Origin: Enterobacter soli ATCC BAA-2102
GTDB lineage: Bacteria > Pseudomonadota > Gammaproteobacteria > Enterobacterales > Enterobacteriaceae
Reading direction: 5' to 3'
Assembly: GCF_001654845.1 (NCBI RefSeq)
Contig: NZ_LXES01000036.1
Span: 46,756 to 110,755, forward strand
DNA length: 64,000 bases
Part shown: piece after piece, positions 61,888 to 64,000 of the stretch
Numbering within the stretch: the stretch's first letter is position 1
Layout of the letters: each line of letters starts with the position of its first letter
Notes under the pieces: model-generated
What the model saw: the letters and a program-made list of their open reading frames with translations, nothing else
What the model was told of the DNA's origin: nothing
Databases searched by the model: none
Program-made: the position numbers and the translations under genes

Positions 61888-63903
61888 ATGAGTAAACCGT
61901 TCAAATTGAATTCTGTTTTCAGCCCTTCAGGCGACCAGCCTGAGGCGATCCGTCGCCTGGAAGAGGGGCTGGAAGACGGTCTGGCACATCAAACGCTGCT
62001 GGGCGTTACCGGCTCGGGTAAAACGTTTACCGTTGCCAACGTCATTGCGGATCTCCAGCGCCCCACAATGGTGCTTGCCCCGAATAAAACGCTGGCGGCT
62101 CAGCTCTATGGCGAAATGAAGGAGTTCTTCCCGGAGAATGCGGTGGAGTACTTCGTCTCTTACTACGATTACTACCAGCCTGAAGCGTATGTCCCAAGCT
62201 CCGATACCTTTATCGAAAAAGATGCGTCGGTAAACGAACACATCGAACAAATGCGTCTGTCGGCAACCAAAGCGCTGCTGGAACGCCGCGATGTCATTGT
62301 GGTGGCGTCGGTGTCCGCTATCTACGGTCTGGGCGACCCGGATTTGTACCTGAAGATGATGCTGCACCTCACTCAGGGGATGATCATCGATCAGCGTGCG
62401 ATTTTGCGCCGCCTGGCGGAGCTGCAATACACCCGTAACGACCAGGCCTTCCAGCGCGGTACGTTCCGCGTGCGCGGTGAAGTTATCGATATCTTCCCGG
62501 CAGAGTCGGACGATATTGCACTGCGTGTTGAACTGTTCGACGAAGAGGTTGAGCGGCTGTCGTTGTTTGACCCGCTGACCGGGCATGTGGAATCGATCAT
62601 TCAGCGTTTCACCGTTTACCCTAAAACGCACTACGTAACCCCGCGCGAACGTATTGTGCAGGCGATGGAAGAGATCAAAGTCGAGCTGGCAGACCGCCGT
62701 AAGGTGCTGCTGGCGAATAACAAGCTGCTCGAGGAGCAGCGCTTAAGCCAGCGCACCCAGTTTGACCTGGAGATGATGAACGAGCTGGGGTACTGCTCCG
62801 GTATCGAAAACTACTCACGCTTCCTCTCTGGCCGTGGGCCGGGCGAGCCACCGCCAACCCTGTTTGACTATCTCCCGGCGGACGGCCTGCTGGTGGTGGA
62901 TGAATCCCACGTGACGATCCCGCAGATTGGCGGCATGTATCGCGGTGACCGGGCTCGTAAAGAGACGCTGGTGGAGTACGGCTTCCGCCTGCCATCAGCG
63001 CTGGATAACCGCCCGATGAAGTTTGAAGAGTTTGAAGCGCTTGCCCCGCAAACTATCTACGTGTCGGCAACGCCAGGTAGCTACGAGCTGGAAAAATCCG
63101 GCGATGAGGTCGTTGACCAGGTGGTGCGTCCGACCGGTCTGTTGGATCCGATTATCGAAGTGCGTCCTGTTGCCACCCAGGTTGACGATCTTCTGTCTGA
63201 GATCCGCACTCGCGCTGCCATCAATGAGCGCGTGCTGGTGACGACCCTGACCAAGCGCATGGCGGAAGATCTGACTGAATATCTTGAAGAACACGGTGAG
63301 CGCGTGCGGTATCTGCACTCGGATATCGATACCGTCGAGCGTATGGAGATCATCCGTGACCTGCGCCTGGGCGAGTTCGACGTACTGGTGGGGATCAACC
63401 TGCTGCGAGAAGGTCTGGATATGCCAGAAGTGTCGCTGGTTGCGATTCTGGATGCCGACAAAGAGGGCTTCCTGCGTTCTGAACGTTCCCTGATCCAGAC
63501 CATCGGCCGTGCCGCACGTAACGTGAACGGCAAGGCAATCCTCTACGGCGATAAGATAACCCCATCGATGGCGAAAGCGATTGGTGAAACGGAACGTCGA
63601 CGCGAGAAACAGCAGCGTTATAACGAAGAAAACGGTATTACGCCACAAGGGCTGAACAAGAAGGTGGTGGATATCCTGGCGCTGGGGCAGAACATCGCCA
63701 AAACCAAAGCGAAAGGGCGTGGCAAGGCACGTTCAGTGGTGGAAGAAGATACCGTCGTGCTGACGCCGAAAGCGCTCCAGCAGAAAATTCATGAGCTGGA
63801 AGCACAGATGATGCAGCACGCGCAGAACCTGGAGTTTGAAGAGGCTGCGCAAATCCGCGATCAGCTGCATCAGTTGCGGGATCTGTTTATTGCGGCATCG
63901 TAA
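61888..63903 (+). CDS. uvrB: excinuclease ABC subunit B
   Basis: UvrB is the central damage-verifying helicase of nucleotide excision repair; it takes DNA from UvrA and recruits UvrC. The 671-residue protein has Walker A GVTGSGKT (39-46), the beta-hairpin region [22 protein letters not shown] that clamps DNA, DEXD-type DESHVTIPQ, helicase motif [11 protein letters not shown], and a C-terminal UVR domain (about 630-671) that binds UvrC. E. coli UvrB is 673 residues. The ATG at 61888 starts [11 protein letters not shown]. Confidence 0.98.
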   Translation: MSKPFKLNSVFSPSGDQPEAIRRLEEGLEDGLAHQTLLGVTGSGKTFTVANVIADLQRPTMVLAPNKTLAAQLYGEMKEFFPENAVEYFVSYYDYYQPEAYVPSSDTFIEKDASVNEHIEQMRLSATKALLERRDVIVVASVSAIYGLGDPDLYLKMMLHLTQGMIIDQRAILRRLAELQYTRNDQAFQRGTFRVRGEVIDIFPAESDDIALRVELFDEEVERLSLFDPLTGHVESIIQRFTVYPKTHYVTPRERIVQAMEEIKVELADRRKVLLANNKLLEEQRLSQRTQFDLEMMNELGYCSGIENYSRFLSGRGPGEPPPTLFDYLPADGLLVVDESHVTIPQIGGMYRGDRARKETLVEYGFRLPSALDNRPMKFEEFEALAPQTIYVSATPGSYELEKSGDEVVDQVVRPTGLLDPIIEVRPVATQVDDLLSEIRTRAAINERVLVTTLTKRMAEDLTEYLEEHGERVRYLHSDIDTVERMEIIRDLRLGEFDVLVGINLLREGLDMPEVSLVAILDADKEGFLRSERSLIQTIGRAARNVNGKAILYGDKITPSMAKAIGETERRREKQQRYNEENGITPQGLNKKVVDILALGQNIAKTKAKGRGKARSVVEEDTVVLTPKALQQKIHELEAQMMQHAQNLEFEEAAQIRDQLHQLRDLFIAAS

Positions 63904-63910
63904 CAAAAGC

Positions 63911-63938
63911 AAGATGGCAGCCAGAAGCTGCCATCTTT
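63911..63938 (+). terminator. hairpin terminator after uvrB
   Basis: AAGATGGCAGC-CAGAA-GCTGCCATCTT is an 11-bp perfect stem followed by a short T stretch. The T tract is weak, so termination may be partial. Confidence 0.7.
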
Positions 63939-63947
63939 AGTGTTTTC

Positions 63948-63972
63948 TCCCTCTCCCTGTGGGCTGAGGGTT
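63948..63972. repeat. dispersed palindromic repeat, truncated copy 4
   Basis: CTCCCTCTCCCTGTGGG matches the repeats at 1887 and 7206, but it is followed by CTGAGGGTT instead of AGAGGG, so the right arm is broken. The window ends soon after. Confidence 0.6.
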
Positions 63973-64000
63973 CCCCAGTAATGTTTATCTTTATTCAGCG

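Overview
The window is a contiguous stretch of an enterobacterial chromosome, most likely Enterobacter or a close relative (Leclercia, Lelliottia, Kosakonia). Most proteins look close to their Escherichia coli K-12 counterparts, often at identical length, and the gene order follows the E. coli region from pxpCA-nei to uvrB. The differences point away from Escherichia: nei abuts gltA with none of the intervening genes known from K-12, a complete histidine-utilisation (hut) cluster lies between ybhC and ybhB, and an extra ABC-type ATPase gene sits between bioD and uvrB. These species comparisons are from memory, not from alignments.

Layout. 1-1842: end of the 5-oxoprolinase genes (pxpC, pxpA) and the DNA glycosylase nei. 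1943-13548: the TCA-cycle block, with gltA divergent from sdhCDAB-sucABCD. 13630-19082: the mannosyl-glycerate system (mngR, mngA, mngB). 19765-28696: cytochrome bd oxidase (cydABX, ybgE) and the Tol-Pal envelope system (ybgC, tolQRAB, pal, cpoB). 28858-29340: a five-gene tRNA array (Lys-Val-Lys-Lys-Lys). 29631-32831: NAD and nicotinamide riboside genes (nadA, pnuC), the zinc exporter zitB and secreted YbgS. 33135-35001: aroG and gpmA. 35227-39490: galETKM on the minus strand. 39691-44998: molybdate genes modF, modE, acrZ, modABC. 44999-48337: ybhA, pgl, ybhC. 48562-54816: hutIGC and hutUH. 54901-60451: ybhB and the divergent bioA / bioBFCD cluster. 60414-63903: the orphan ATPase and uvrB.

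The region is dominated by central metabolism and envelope functions, and regulation can be read from the DNA in many places. There are near-consensus sites for CRP (sdh, mng, gal, hut), FNR (cydA), NadR (nadA), TyrR (aroG), Fur (gpmA), GalR (two gal operators at the E. coli spacing), ModE (modA), BirA (bioA/bioB), NAC and HutC (hut), and LexA plus paired DnaA boxes (uvrB). REP-type palindromes and a second family of palindromic repeats fill several intergenic gaps.

I see no prophage, insertion sequence, CRISPR array or clearly new multi-gene system. The least explained items are the orphan ATPase with a degenerate ABC signature (60414-61136), the 751-base gap upstream of uvrB with inverted DnaA boxes, the inverted repeat pair inside the sdhB-sucA junction, and a candidate 3' UTR small RNA after sucD.
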